64,000 bases of DNA, from the NCBI RefSeq assembly GCF_000283155.1, contig NW_004454160.1, forward strand, positions 9,610,338 through 9,674,337, in the 5' to 3' direction. Positions 47,309 to 58,945 of this stretch are shown here, in pieces. Within the stretch, counting starts at the first letter, position 1. Each line of letters begins with the position of its first letter. This DNA is from Ceratotherium simum simum (taxonomy: Eukaryota > Chordata > Mammalia > Perissodactyla > Rhinocerotidae). A program made the translations under genes and the position numbers. The notes under the pieces are model-generated. The model was not told where the DNA came from. It saw only the letters and a program-made list of their open reading frames with translations, and ran no database searches.

Positions 47309-49842
47309 ATTTTTTTGTTTGTTTGTGTTTTGTTTTATTGATGTCATAATAGTTTATAACATTGTGAACTTTTAGTTGTACATTATTGTTTGTCAGTCAC
47401 CATAAAAATGCATCCCTTCACCCCTTGTGCCCACTACCCAACCCCCTTCCCCCCAGTAACCACCAAACTGTTCTCTCTGTCCATGTGTTAGTTTATCTTC
47501 CACATTTGAGTGAAATCATGTGGTGTTTGTCTTTCTCTGTCTGGCTTATTTTGCTTAACATAATACCCTCCAGCTCCATCCATTTTGCTGCAAATGGGAT
47601 GATTTTGTCTTTTTTATGGCTCAGTAGTATTCCATTGTATATATATACTACATCTTCCTTATCCAATCATCAGTCGAGGGACACAGGTTTCTTCCACTTC
47701 TTGGCTATAGTGAATAATAGTGCAATGAACACAGGGGTGTTTACGCCTCTTTGGGTTGTTGATTTCAGGTTCTTTGGATAGATACCCAGTAACGGTATAG
47801 CTGGATCACAAGGTATTTCTATTTTTAATTTTTTGAGGAATCTCCATACTGTTTTCCGTAGAGGCTGCACCAGTTTGCATTCCCACCAGCAGTGTTCCCT
47901 TTTCTCCACAACCTCTCCAACATTTGTTATTTTTTGTCTTGGTGATTATAGCCATTCTAACTGGTGTTAAGACGATATCTTAGTGTTGTTTTGATTTGCA
48001 TTTCCCCGATGATTCATGATCTTGACCATCTTTTCATGTGCCTATTGGCCATCTGTATATCTTCCTTGGAAAAATATCTGTTCATATCCTCTGCCCATTT
48101 TTTTGATTGGGTTGTTTGGGATTTCGTTGTTAAGTTGTGTGAGTTCTTTATATAGTAGGGAGATTAACCCCTTGTCAGGTATATGCTTTGCAAATACTTT
48201 CTCCCAGCTGGTGGGTTGTTTTTTCTTTTTGATTCTGGGTTAGTTTGCCTTGCAGATTCTCTTTAGTCTGATGAAGTCCCACTTGTTTATTGTTTCTTTT
48301 GTTTCCCTTGTCCATGTAGACATGGAATTTAAAAAGATCCCTCTGACCAATGTCAAAGAGTGCACTGCCTATATTTTCTTCCAGGAGTTTTACAGTTTCA
48401 GGTCTTAGCTTCAAGTTTTTGATCCATTTTGAGTTAATTTTTGTGTATGGTGAAAGAAGATGGTCTACTTTCACTCTTTTGCATGTGGCTGTCCAGTTTT
48501 CCCAGCGCCATTTATTGAAGAGACTTTCATTTCTCCATTCTATGTTCTTAGCTCCTTTGTCAAAGATTAGCTGTTCATAGATGTGTGGTTTTATTTCTGG
48601 GCTTTCAATTCTGTTCCATTGATCTGCGTGTCTGTTTTTGTACCAGTACCATGCTGTTTTAATTATTATAGCTTTGCAGTAGATTTTGAAGTCAGGGATT
48701 GTGACGCCTCCAACTTTGTTCTTTTTTTCTCAGGATTGCTTTGGCTATTCAAGGTCTTTCATTGCCCCATATGAATTTTAGTATTCTTCATTCTATTTCT
48801 GTGAAGAATGTCATTGGGATTCTGATTTGGATTGCACTGAATCTGTAGAATGCTTTAGGTAGTATGGATATTTTAACTATGTTTATTCTTCCAATCCATG
48901 TGCATGCCATGTCTTTCCATTTCTTTATGTCATCATTGATTTATTTCAATAATGTCTTATAGTTTTAATTGTATAGGTCTTTCACCTCCTTGGTTAAATA
49001 TATTCCTAGACATTTTATTCTTTGTGTTGCAATTGTGAATGGGGTTGTATTCTTGAGTTCTCTTTCTGTTAGTTCATTGTTAGAGTATTGAAATGCAACT
49101 GATTTTTGTAAGTTGATTTTGTACCCTGCAACTTTAATGAAGTTGTTGATTCTTTCTAATAGTTTTCCAATGGATTTTTTAGGGTTTTCTATATATAAAA
49201 TCATGTTGTCTTCAAACAGCGAGATTTTCACTTCTTTGTTGCCTATTTGGATTCCTTTTATTCCTTTTTCTTGCCTAATTGCTCTGGCCAAAACCTCCAG
49301 TGCTATGTTGAACAACCATGCCACGAGTGGGCATGCTTGTCTTGTTCCTGTTCTCAGAGGAATGGATTTCAGTTTTTCCCTGTTAAGTATGATGTTGGCT
49401 GTGGCTTTGTCATATATGGCCTTTATTATGTTGAGGTATTTTCCTTCTTGTTTATTTGTGAGGAAGATCAGCCCTGAGCTAACATCCCTGCCAATCCTCC
49501 TCTTTTTGCTGAGGAAGACTGGTTCTGAGCTAACGTCTGTGCCCATCCTCCTCCACTCCATGTGGGATGACGCCACAGCATGGCCTGACAAGCGGTGTGT
49601 TGGTGTGTGCCTGGGATCCAAACCCAGGCCACCAGAAGCAGAGCGTGTGCACTCAACCACCACGCCATGGGGCTGGCCCAGTACTTTCCTTCTATACCCA
49701 TTTTGTTGAGAGTTTTTTATCATAAAAGGGTGTTGGATCTTGTCAAATGCTTTCTCTGCATCTATTGAGATGACCATGTGGTTTTTATTCTTTGTTTTAT
49801 TAATGTGGTGTATCACCTTGATTGATTTGTGGATGTTGAACC
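47309..49842 (-). mobile_element. 5'-truncated L1, minus strand, with TSD
   Basis: The T-rich tail at 47309 is followed by an L1 3' UTR and the ORF2 tail ([19 protein letters not shown] near 47890-47870; [19 protein letters not shown] at 48474-48420), back to the RT palm near 49842. The flanks 'tgagcaca' at 47301-47308 and 49843-49850 are identical. It is about 2.3 kb without its ERE. Less decayed than most L1s here. Confidence 0.9.
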
Positions 49843-50026
49843 TGAGCACAAGTTTTAGCAGCCATGTGTTACTGATGAGACAGAGATTGGAGTTCAAAGC
49901 TTGCCAGGTTAAGAGGTTTTGGTAAACATTTGGGCTTTCAGTTAAGACACCAAAATGGCCACACCCTAAAAATATGGAGCATGCCCTAGAAGTAATAGTA
50001 AAACTGAGAAGGCCTAGTCCTAACAA
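48965..50026 (-). pseudogene. 353-codon chimeric open frame: old L1 flank + L1 RT + ERE
   Basis: Longest open frame in the window. Residues 1-61 come from the flanking older repeat, 62-115 from the L1 RT ([15 protein letters not shown] at 87-101), 116-193 from the ERE, and 194-353 from the L1 RT again ([25 protein letters not shown] at 226-250). The catalytic FADD is FEDN at 271-274. One extra A before the ERE (MIKNSQQ for MIKTLNK) plus the 245-base ERE/TSD insertion adds 246 bases, so the frame is kept by chance. It lacks the endonuclease and cannot be an active RT. Whether any transcript exists is unknown. Confidence 0.85.
49449..49680 (-). mobile_element. ERE SINE, minus strand, inside the L1
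   Basis: It has two 'gaggaaga...ctgagctaac' blocks and the reversed head 'ggggctggccc' at the right. The flanks 'gtattttccttct' (49436-49448) and 'gtactttccttct' (49681-49693) differ at one base. Confidence 0.95.
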
Positions 50027-50750
50027 AGTCTAAAACCAATCCTCTGCAGAATTGATATGGTCCCTTGGTACTCTATCTCTTGCCAGAAGAAAACTTAATC
50101 CTTTAAAATTTTTCACATGCAATGTCCAGCATCCAATAAAAAATTATAGGACAACCTATAAAACAGGAGCAAGTAACAGAAACAAAGAATAAAAACAGAC
50201 AATAACACAGACCCAGAAATGATTCAGATTTGGAGTTAACAAAAAAAATTTTTAAGTATGATTAATAGACACATAAGTATACATTTAAAGATGAATAAAA
50301 AATATAAATTAAAAACTTTACTAGAGATATGGAATATAAAAAAAGAGTAAAATGGAAGTTCTAGATCAGATAACTACCATAATTAAAAGTAGGAGTTTAA
50401 TATATTGGAAAAATAGCTTACTAGACATTATTCTACAGAGTATTAGTGAACTGGAAAATAAGAGAGAAGAAAATACTCAGAATCAAGCACACAGAGAAAA
50501 AAGTATAGGAAATATTAAATAGAGCATAAGAGACATATGGGACATTTGATAGGAGGTCTAACATATGTGTAATTGGAGTACAGAAAGGTGCAGGGGGAGT
50601 GAAAGAGACAGAGAGAGAGAGAAATTGAGAGGCAATATTTAAAGAAATTTTGATGCAGAATTTTCCAAAATTAATTAAATCAAAATACAGATTCAAGAAG
50701 CTCTATAAATCCTACACAAAATAAATACAAAGAAAACCACATGTAGAGAC
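49843..50750 (+). mobile_element. Old L1/HAL1-type 5' UTR and ORF1 remnant, right part
   Basis: Plus-strand A-rich sequence with NVQHPIKNYRTTYKTGA-like codons near 50125-50170 and an ORF1-like block to 50740 ('gcagaattttccaaaattaa' near 50655). It continues the element interrupted at 47309. A short GA run lies at 50605-50622. No open frame. Confidence 0.55.
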
Positions 50751-51636
50751 TAAGTTTTAAAACTTATCATTTCTTCCTCAATGTCTAACCTTTTGTTAAT
50801 GCAAGCCAGTGTATTTTTCCATTTCAGCACTGTAGCTTCCTTCTCTAGAAAATTTTATTTGGAGCTTTTTTATATCTTTAATGTCTTTACTTAACTTTTG
50901 TACATATGGTACACAGTTATAATATTTGTATTAATATTCTTCTTTGCTAATTCTACCATCTGAGTCAGTTCTATTTGATTGATTATTCACATTATGGATC
51001 ATATTTTATTACCTCTTTGTATGCCTGGTAATCTTGGATTGAATTCTAACATTGTGACTATTACCTTGTTGGGTACTGGATATTTTTTTATTGCTACACA
51101 TTTTCTTGAAATTTCCTCTGGGATACATTTATTTTACTTGGAAACTGTTTGATACTTTCAGTTCTTGTTTTTATGATTTATTAGATGGATCTGGAGTGTA
51201 GCATTACTCTCTACAACACCCATGAAATATGAGTTTTTCCAGTCCATATATGGGAACAGGTACTGCTTCCAGCCCTCTGCAAGTATTGAGTACTGTTCCC
51301 TCTATTCCTTTTGGATGGTTCTTTCTCCAGCTTCAGATTGTTTCCTTACTGGTATGTACTTATCAGTACTCTGCTGAACACTCAGGAGGGATTTTTTGCA
51401 GATCTCTGGGGTTCTCCTTCTATGCAGTTCTTTCCTCTCTCTAATACTCTATTCTATCAACTCTAACTACCTTGTTTCCTGAACTTTCAGTTCCATCTTC
51501 TCAACTCAGCTAGTCTGCCACACTCTATCTCAGTTCCCCCTCCCTAAGCTGTGATCTGGAATCTCTCTCAAAGCAGTAATCTGAGGCAATTATGAGGCTT
51601 ACTTCATTTATTTCCCATCTTTCAGGGATCACTGTC
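50751..51636 (-). mobile_element. Old L1 5' region, minus strand
   Basis: T-rich sequence with blocks I associate with the antisense 5' region of ancient L1s ('tctttaatgtctttacttaa' near 50875, 'ttccactc' and 'cagttctatttgattgatta' near 50967, 'tgtttgatactttcagttct' near 51146). No coding. 51230-51630 is less certain. Confidence 0.45.
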
Positions 51637-52006
51637 TGTTACGAACCGAATGTTTGTGTCCCCCAAAATTCATTTGTTGAAACCCTACCCTCCCAATGTA
51701 ATGGTATTAGGAGATGGGGCCTTTGGGAGGTAATTAGGGTTAGAAGAAGGCATAAGGGTGGAGTCCTCATGAGTGAGATTAGTGCCCTTACAAGAGTCAA
51801 GAGAAAGCTTGTTCCTCTCTGCTATGTAGTGATACAATGAGAAATCAGTAGTCTGCAACCCAGAAGAGGGCCCTCACTGGAATCTGACCATACTGGCACC
51901 CTGATTTGGACTTCCAGCTTCCAGAACTGTGTGAAACAAATTTATGTTGTTTATAAACCACCCATTTTATGGTATTTTGTTATAGCAACCCGAACTGACT
52001 AAGACA
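51637..52006 (+). repeat. Solo LTR, MaLR/MLT1-like, plus strand
   Basis: It runs from TGTTACGAACCGAATG to ...CTGACTAAGACA, with 'gtgtcccccaaaattcattt' and 'ttccagaactgtgtgaaaca' blocks. The flanks 'ctgtc' (51632) and 'ctgtt' (52007) are a probable 5-base TSD. Confidence 0.85.
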
Positions 52007-52149
52007 CTGTTCTTCATTGCCTGATTCTAGTGTCTTGAAAAGTGTTGTTTCATGCATTCTTGTCTGGTTGTTGTTATTGTTGTTGCTTCAAGTAGGAGGG
52101 TAAATCCTATCTTACGCTTTCTTGTCCAGAAATGGCTTTACAAAGGTTG

Positions 52150-53215
52150 TTGATTATCTTTGCAGTCAGTTTTGACATAACAGGACATATACATTCCTAA
52201 AAATCACCGCACTATGCAAAATTATACAATAAAAACCCATTATGCCCATGGGAAAATGAGGTTAGGAGGACAACCCCAAAAAATTCTGATGCATTAAGCA
52301 AAAAGATAGGAACCAGATAAAAAAATTATAGTACAGTTTTTAACATGTTAAATGGTTAATAAACATAAATACTATAGTAAAAATGGCACTTTGTCTTGTT
52401 AAAGTCCTGAAATTTACTTGTGGAAGTGCATGCCCATTCTCCTGCCAGCCTGCGCCTCTCCCACCCTCACTGTGCTGCATGTGTGAGGAAGAGGACAAAA
52501 GAGAGATTTAAAAAAAGTGAAAGAAATGGGAGATAAAGAGAGAAAAATAATGGAGAACATAAAGAAAAAAGTACAAATAGGCTGACAGGAAAGAGGGAAA
52601 TATTAAAGAGAATGTACAGGGCTGAGCAGTCAAGATGGCCATCTGAAAGGCTACAACTTGTGAATGATTATTAAGTGGTGGAAGGAAAGTTATCTGAAGT
52701 AAGATGGAAAGTTGTAACGTCAGTTGTGGATGTACGTGGCTCATTGTCCTTGAGGTGTGTGGGAGCATATGTTTTATATCCTACACTTTTTTTTTTTTTT
52801 TGGTGAGGAAGATTAGCACTGAGCTAACATCCATGGCCAATCCTCCTCTTTTTCCTGAGGAAGATTGGCTCTGAGCTAACAGCTGTGCCCATCTCCCTCT
52901 GTTTTATACGTGGGATGCCTGCCGAAGCATGGCTTGATAAGTGGTGCATAGGTCCCTGCCCAGGATCCAAACCTGTGAACCCAGGCTGCCAAAGCGGAGT
53001 GCGCAAACTTAACCACTACACCACCGGGCTGGCCCCTGTACTACACTTTTCAGTGCAGCTGGATACAGTCTTTTGCATTGATCTAGTGTTTCTTAGGTAC
53101 AAAATTGTGCTTAACAAAATACAAAATTCATATTATGCTCAAAATTTTCTGTGATATATAAATTGTATGGGAACAAATCAAGTTTTCAAAACAAGCATTA
53201 TAGAAGAACTAACTG
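52150..53215. repeat. Unassigned interspersed repeat, possibly a DNA transposon, split by an ERE
   Basis: The two ends show weak inverted similarity ('cagtcagttttgacata' at the left; the right end reversed reads 'cagttagttcttctata'). The ERE at 52791-53037 interrupts a continuous stretch. The middle has a GA-rich block (52490-52600). No open frame. The family cannot be named. Confidence 0.3.
52791..53037 (-). mobile_element. ERE SINE, minus strand, with 10-base TSD
   Basis: Poly-T, then 'gtgaggaagattagcactga', two body blocks, and the reversed head 'accgggctggcccc'. The flanks 'ctacactttt' at 52781-52790 and 53041-53050 are identical. Confidence 0.95.
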
Positions 53216-53981
53216 TACTTCCCTTGTTTTTCAATATTTCAGGGAATTGCTTTTCTCATTAGTATTTAATCAAAAATATTTTTAATGTATGTCAGCATGG
53301 AAATCCTTACGAGGCTTTGTATGTCATATTAAGTGACAATTTTGTTGCATATAAATTTCTTGGTTCTTTCAGGAAATTTTTCAAAAAGTTTGAAATGGAA
53401 AAAAAGAGATGACTGGTATTCTTTCAATGGAATTCTGGACATTACCTAGAAGATTGGGGTTATCTGATTCTATAGGGTCTGCACTTTCCATTGTCTTGGG
53501 TCAATTTTTCAACTCTTTAGTGATAGAAGTTAACTTGTAGAGGGCTAATGGTGATGATGCATATGGTTCCTGATCATAGAGATGCAAGTGAATTTTGTAT
53601 GGTCCAGATGCAATTGATTCCACACCCCTCCTCAAACCTCTATGGAAGAGATGAGTTCAAATATTACATTTTGTTTTATTGCCCTGTTGATATTGGCCAG
53701 TTTTACATCTATTATTAAATTCATTTCAACATTCCCCATTGCCTAAATAGATGTCTGTTCTTGGGATTCTGTTTTGAACCTATTTTAACATCTTAGTGGT
53801 TTCCTCATTAATTAAGAAGTTAAATGAAATCATTAATACATGTTCATTTAGTTTTGCGTGAGAGTCATAATTTTACCTTTTTTCAATTATCCTTTAAAAG
53901 TTCAAAATTCCTTTGTATTTTTACATCAAATGTTCTGTTGAAATATTTGATGCCAATATCATTTTTTTAATGCTTGCTCAT
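53216..53981. other. No recognisable gene or repeat
   Basis: AT-rich, no open frame over 60 codons, no CpG clustering, and no repeat family I can identify. This may be single-copy sequence. Confidence 0.45.
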
Positions 53982-55203
53982 TGTGGCAGGCAGACTCCAA
54001 GATGGCCTCCAATGGTCCCCATTTCCTAGCGTTCACACTCTAATGTAATCATCTCCTTTTGAATGTAGGCTGGCTTAGTGACTTTCTTCTAACCAACATA
54101 ATTCATCAAAGGTGATGGGGTATCACTTTTGTGTTTAGGCTACATAAGATTGTGACCTCTGTCTTGCTACTAAACTCTCTTCCTTGTAGGCTTTGATAAA
54201 GCAAGCTGCTGAATTGGGGGGGTCCTGAGAACTGTAGAACTTTCTGCACATAAAGACTCCACCCAAACCTCCGCACCAAGAGACAACCAAACTCTAGCAT
54301 GACTTCTAGCAGCATAAGGCTGTGTCCCTAGGATGGCCCTAGTCTCCCATTGAAATGTTCACCTGAGAAAGCTCAATACTGCCAGAATTTACTGTTTGTT
54401 CTAACAACATCTAATGATAGGCCCCTCACCACCCTTTCTTAGAGCACTTACTAAAAATGGCTTACAATTACGAATCATTCCTCTGTCCCTTTGAGATGTA
54501 TATGTATTTCCTACAACTCAGATGTGTCTTTCTCAAGGACCTGAAAGTCATTGCTTTGAAATGTAATCATCAAGAAGGATAGAGCCCCTGTCTTCCAGTC
54601 TCTGTGGGAGGATAGAGTCCTAAATTTGATAATTGTCAGCTAGCAGACACAACTGAGCTAACAGCATTTACACTGACCAATTCTTTGTAATTTTTCACTT
54701 CTCTAACTCTACTTGAGACCCCACTCACCCCCCCTCCATCCTCCCTTTAAAACACACAATTTCCTTTGCACAAATCAGAATGGAGCTCAGCTGTTTCTCC
54801 TACTCTCAGTAGTTACTGAATAGAATCTGGTTTCAGTGTTGAACTAACATCTGGCTGTGTTTATCTTTGACAGCCCACATAGCAAGGAACTGAGAGCAAC
54901 TTCTGGCAAAATAACTAGCAAGAAAGTGAGGCCCTCAGTCCAAAAGCTGCAAAGAACTGAATTCTACCAACAACCCAAGAGCTTGAATTTGAATCCTTGC
55001 TTAGTTGAGCCTTCAGACAAGACCCCAGCCCTGGCCAACACCTTAATTACAGTCTTGTGAGAGACCTTAAAGCAGATGACTCAGCTAAGCTGTGCCTGGA
55101 CTTCTGACCTACAAAAACTGTGACATAATAAACGTGTGGGGTTTTTATTTTTTTAGCTACTAAATTTGTAGTAATTTGTTATGCAACATTATATGACTAC
55201 TAT
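53982..55203 (+). repeat. Old MLT1-like LTR, split by another LTR-like insert
   Basis: The left part (53982-54215) starts TGTGGCAGGCAGACTCC and includes 'gctttgataaagcaagctgc'. The right part (54873-55203) has 'agcaaggaactgagagcaac', 'gagccttcagacaagacccc' and 'aattacagtcttgtgagaga', the classic order of an old MLT1 LTR. The 67-codon frame at 54857-55060 is incidental. Confidence 0.75.
54216..54872 (+). repeat. LTR-like insert inside the old MLT1
   Basis: About 650 bases separate the two halves of the MLT1 LTR. It ends ...TTTGACA and may start at TGAGAACTG (54226), giving the TG...CA form of an LTR, and has a 'ctttaaaacacac' TATA-like block near 54744. No clear TSD. The family is unknown (an ERV class I LTR is possible). 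Confidence 0.35.
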
Positions 55204-56110
55204 ATTCTTTCTCTCTGGAAGCTTTAAAAACATTTTCTTTTTGATATTCTTAATTTTCACTATTTTTAAGTGTTTTTTTTTTTTCTTATCTCCCGTACTC
55301 ATTTCTTTATTGCACTTTTTATCTGACATCTTTCTACTTTCTTTAATCCTGGAAAAATAGTTTTTATTTTTAAAAATGTTTTTATTTTTCTCCCTCTGCA
55401 ACTCCTATTATCCAGATATTGACACTTCTACCTCTATCTTACACAAATAACTTCTCTTTTAATATTTGCTTTCTTGGGGCTGGCCTGGTGGCATAGCAGT
55501 TAAGTTCACGTGCTCCACTTTGGCAACCCAGGGTTCATTGGTTTGTATCCTGGCCGCGGACCTACGCACCACTCATCAAGCCATGCTGAGGCGGCGCCCC
55601 ACATTAAGCAACTAGAAGGATGTACAACTGTGACATACAACTATCTACTGTGGGTTTGGGGAGGAAAAAAGGAGGAATATTGGCAACAGATGTTAACTTA
55701 GGACCAATCTTCCTCAAAAAAAAGTTAAAAAAATATTTACTTTCTTTTTATCCTTTCTTACTGTCCTTCAACATTTTCGTCAATCTGTTCTCTCAGGTCC
55801 CTAAGTTTACTTTAGCTGTATGCGTTCTACAATTTATCTCATCTAGTGTGTTTTTTATTTTAACTTATATATTTCAGACCTAATATGTTCATTTTGTTCT
55901 TTTTTGTGGTTTTCCTTGATATGATTTCATATTACTTTAATTTTCCTTATAATCTTAACTTGATTGATAATGCATATTTAAAATTTTTATCTCTCCTAGT
56001 AACTCTTCTTCAGATTGCATTGTGTTTCAGTCATTCCATTTGTTTTCTTCTGGGATAGTTGTACATCTTAAGTTTTTAATTACTCTGATTTGTGACGTCA
56101 TATTCTCCTG
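55204..56110 (-). mobile_element. Old L1 ORF1-like sequence, minus strand, split by an ERE
   Basis: T-rich; reads on the minus strand as A-rich, coiled-coil-like ORF1 codons of ancient L1 ('ttttgttcttttttgtggtt' near 55893, 'tctgttctctcaggtcccta' near 55785). Heavily decayed. Confidence 0.45.
55476..55731 (+). mobile_element. ERE SINE, plus strand, with 15-base TSD
   Basis: Head 'ggggctggcctggtggcata', a body with 'agcaactagaaggatgtaca', and an A-rich end. The flanks 'aatatttgctttctt' (55461-55475) and 'aatatttactttctt' (55732-55746) differ at one base. Confidence 0.95.
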
Positions 56111-56820
56111 TTGGTTTTGGCTGCTTTACCTATAATGCATTAGCTGCATTACCAGTAATGTGTTTTGGGCAAGGGCCAAAGGCCTGACCCTCGTCTATGT
56201 GATTTTCCAGTAAAATTAAGGAGAGGGAAGATAGGTTGAGCTCTAGGACAGAGAACTCTAGGTATCCCCAAACCAGTTAGTCATTTCCACTTGCTGCCTC
56301 CTCAAAAATCAAGTCCTCTGGTCAGGGTTTCACTGGACTCAAAGAAGGTGGAATTTTGGAGGAGGCTGTGTCCCTAGGCTCTAATGGATAAGCCTTAAGA
56401 TTCTGAGGAAAAGGGAGATGAAGAAATGAATGCCTGAGTCTAGTAAAACTAACCTATTTGATTCAACTCCTCACCTCAGCAGTGCTCTTTCCTGACCTGA
56501 TATTACTGTCAGGAACACTTGCACCAGGTATCTGGACTACTTCTTTAAATTTCTTCTGAGTGGACACACATTGATTGTCCACAGGCAATGTGGGAGAGAG
56601 ACAACAGAAATAACTTAAAACTGCCATCTCCAAACTCTTCTTTCACTGTGTCCTCTGACTGTGCTCCACCCCAGACTGCAGCTACCTTCTTACCTGGCCA
56701 CACACATTCATCATTTTAACACAGTCTTCGGCTCCCTCAGTTTTCAAAATTTTTATAATTTAGAGAAAGGAACCAGCAGCTTACAGTAGTCTATCATTGT
56801 AGCAGAATTCAGCAAGTATT
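56111..56820. other. No recognisable gene or repeat
   Basis: Balanced base composition, no open frame of interest, no named repeat. Possibly unique sequence. Confidence 0.45.
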
Positions 56821-57671
56821 GTATTATAATTGTTCATAATGCTTGCAAAGAAAAATCCCTGCTGCATTTATAGTTATAGTTATTTTCCCCATTTCATTCT
56901 GTAATTTGCTTACTTGTATCTCCTCTCTTTTTTGCTTGATCAATCTTGCTACAGGTCTATCTCTATTATTGATCTTATCAAAGAATCAGCTTATGGCTTT
57001 GTTCATTTACTGCATTATTTTTGTTGTTGTTATATGCTTCACTTATTTATTCTTATCCTTGTTTCTTTTGGTTTTCTGTTGCTTTTTTCCATACATCTTA
57101 AATTGAATGCTTAACTCATTTGTTTTTAATATTCTTATTTTATGACAAATGTATTTAAGTCACTTAATTTCCATTATTTCATCTTTAATCCAAGAGTAAT
57201 AGGTAATTTAGTTTCTAAATTTCAAAGTTATTCTTTATTATCTGAATTGCTCATTTAATCAATTTATGGTTGGAGAACACAGTCTGTATAGTATCAATCC
57301 TTTGGAGCCATCAGGTCTTTCTTTCTGGCCTAATACATGATTTATTTCTATACATACTCTATGAATGCTCAAAAATAATCTTAACTATTTAATGAGTGGA
57401 AAGTTATCTACATATCTAATAGCTTGATCGGCTTTATTATATTGTTTAGAAATTTGATATGTATGCCTATTTTTTGTCTGCTTCATCTATTAATTTCTCA
57501 GAGATGTGTGTGTGTAAAATCATCCTCTAGATTTGCTGACTTATTAATATACTCATTTTTGTCAGTTGTTGCTTAAATTTTTTACTCTATCTTTAATAAG
57601 ATCTATATTTTAATATGCTCTAATTTCTTTTTGGTCTCATTCTCATCCCTTTATCAGTGCTATGTTATTCT
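56821..57671 (-). mobile_element. Ancient L1 spacer/endonuclease region, minus strand
   Basis: T-rich sequence with the antisense order of old L1 ORF2: an RT-upstream spacer ('gatcttatcaaagaatcagc' near 56973), then the endonuclease and linker region ('ctttaatccaagagtaatag' near 57184, 'ggcctaatacatgatttatt' near 57328). The 87-codon frame at 56843 is incidental. Confidence 0.55.
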
Positions 57672-57780
57672 CTGTGCATCAGTTTCTTCATCTGTATATA
57701 ATAATTTTTTTAGGAGTAAACAAGCTAATATTTGTAAAGCACTTAGAACAGTACTTGGCACATAGTATTATATAAGTGTG
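57672..57780 (+). mobile_element. MIR SINE, 3' half, plus strand
   Basis: 'gtgcatcagtttcttcatct' followed by 'tgtaaagcacttagaacagt' and 'acttggcacatagtattata' is the MIR core and 3' end. Confidence 0.85.
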
Positions 57781-58095
57781 TGGTTTGTATAATAATGGGT
57801 AGAGGTGGTAATTGAAGCCATGGGCATGGTTGAAATCACTTGACGAGACAGGACAGTTTGACAAAATAAGAGGATTAATGACCAAGATTTAAGGAACTCT
57901 TTTTATTTAATGTATGAGAAAGGAGGGATAATCTTTCAAAAGAGACAGAGAAGTAGTAGACAAAAAGGTAGGAGGAAAACCAAAAAAGTATATTGCCAAT
58001 GGCATCAAGAGTAAAGGAATAATTAACAGTGCCGCTGAGTAAAGATTTGAATGAATGTGAGATAAACAGCATCAACTACAACAACTGAATGAGTG

Positions 58096-58406
58096 TTTTT
58101 TGTTTTTTTCAGGGAAACTGTGTGTTAATAGGGAACGGCTGTTTTTTTTTTTTTTTTTGAGGAAGATTGGCCCTGAGCTAATATCTGTTGCCCATCTTCC
58201 TCCCTTTTTCCTTTTTTCTTGCCAAAGCCCCCAGTAGATAATTGTACGTCATAGTTGTACATCCTTCTAGTTGCTCTATGTGGGATGCCACCTCACCATG
58301 GCTTGATGAGCGGTGAGTAGGTCCACACCCAGGATCTGAACCAGTGAGCCCCAGGCTGCAGAAGCAGAGCAGGCGAACTTAACCACTATGCCACCGGGCT
58401 GGCCCT
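58096..58406 (-). mobile_element. ERE SINE with a candidate 3' transduction
   Basis: The ERE body (58160-58406, long form) ends at the left in an 18-base T-run. To its left are 33 bases of non-ERE sequence (58109-58141) and then a second T-rich run (58096-58108). Identical 'tgaatgagtg' copies at 58086-58095 and 58407-58416 enclose all of it. This is the layout of a SINE that read through its own tail and was polyadenylated downstream. Confidence 0.75.
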
Positions 58407-58429
58407 TGAATGAGTGGTTTAATGAGGAC

Positions 58430-58810
58430 AGTGGATGCTGTGATGCGAACCTCCCTTGAAGAATGAAGGTCTTATTCCACCAGTGGCTGAGAGCGCTGCC
58501 AAAAGACATGCCTTAGCTATCAGCCTCCTTGGGTAATTGCCTTGGCTACAGAGATCCTCCTTGCCTAAGGTCATACACCCTTCCTTGGCAAAAACTGCAT
58601 CCTCACTGGAGAAAACTTTGAAAGTCCATATTGGTTTTAGAGATGTGGGATAGGCTTTTCTGAGACTGGGCATCAAAACCTAACTTCTCCCTCTGCCCAA
58701 TTTTGCTTCCTTTCCTTCCCTTCCAGATACATACTGATCCCTAATAAACTTTCTCATACCAAAGTCCATTGCAAGAGTCTGCTTCCCAGGGAAATCAATC
58801 TGTGATGAGT
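58430..58810 (+). repeat. LTR-like repeat, family unknown
   Basis: It contains a 'ccctaataaactttctcata' poly(A)-signal region near 58740 and a 'gtctgcttcccagggaaatc' end, which looks like the 3' part of an LTR. No clear 5' edge; no open frame. Confidence 0.35.
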
Positions 58811-58945
58811 TTCATTTGGAGGAAGCACTGATGGATATGAGGAGAAGCTAGACTGCAAAAGATAAGAAATGAATGGTGAGAAAATGGAACAAGAGGGGCA
58901 ACTTGTTCAAGCAACTTTGCTTTCACAGTAAGAGGATGACCAAAA

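Larger units (their letters stand above)
57781..58945 (+). repeat. Ancient interspersed repeat, split by LTR-like and ERE sequence
   Basis: The flanks 57781-58095 ('ggtaattgaagccatgggca', 'gtaggaggaaaaccaa') and about 58810-58945 ('ggtgagaaaatggaacaaga') resemble one old mammalian repeat that I cannot name. An upstream segment of what looks like the same family is at 62800-63590. Confidence 0.45.
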
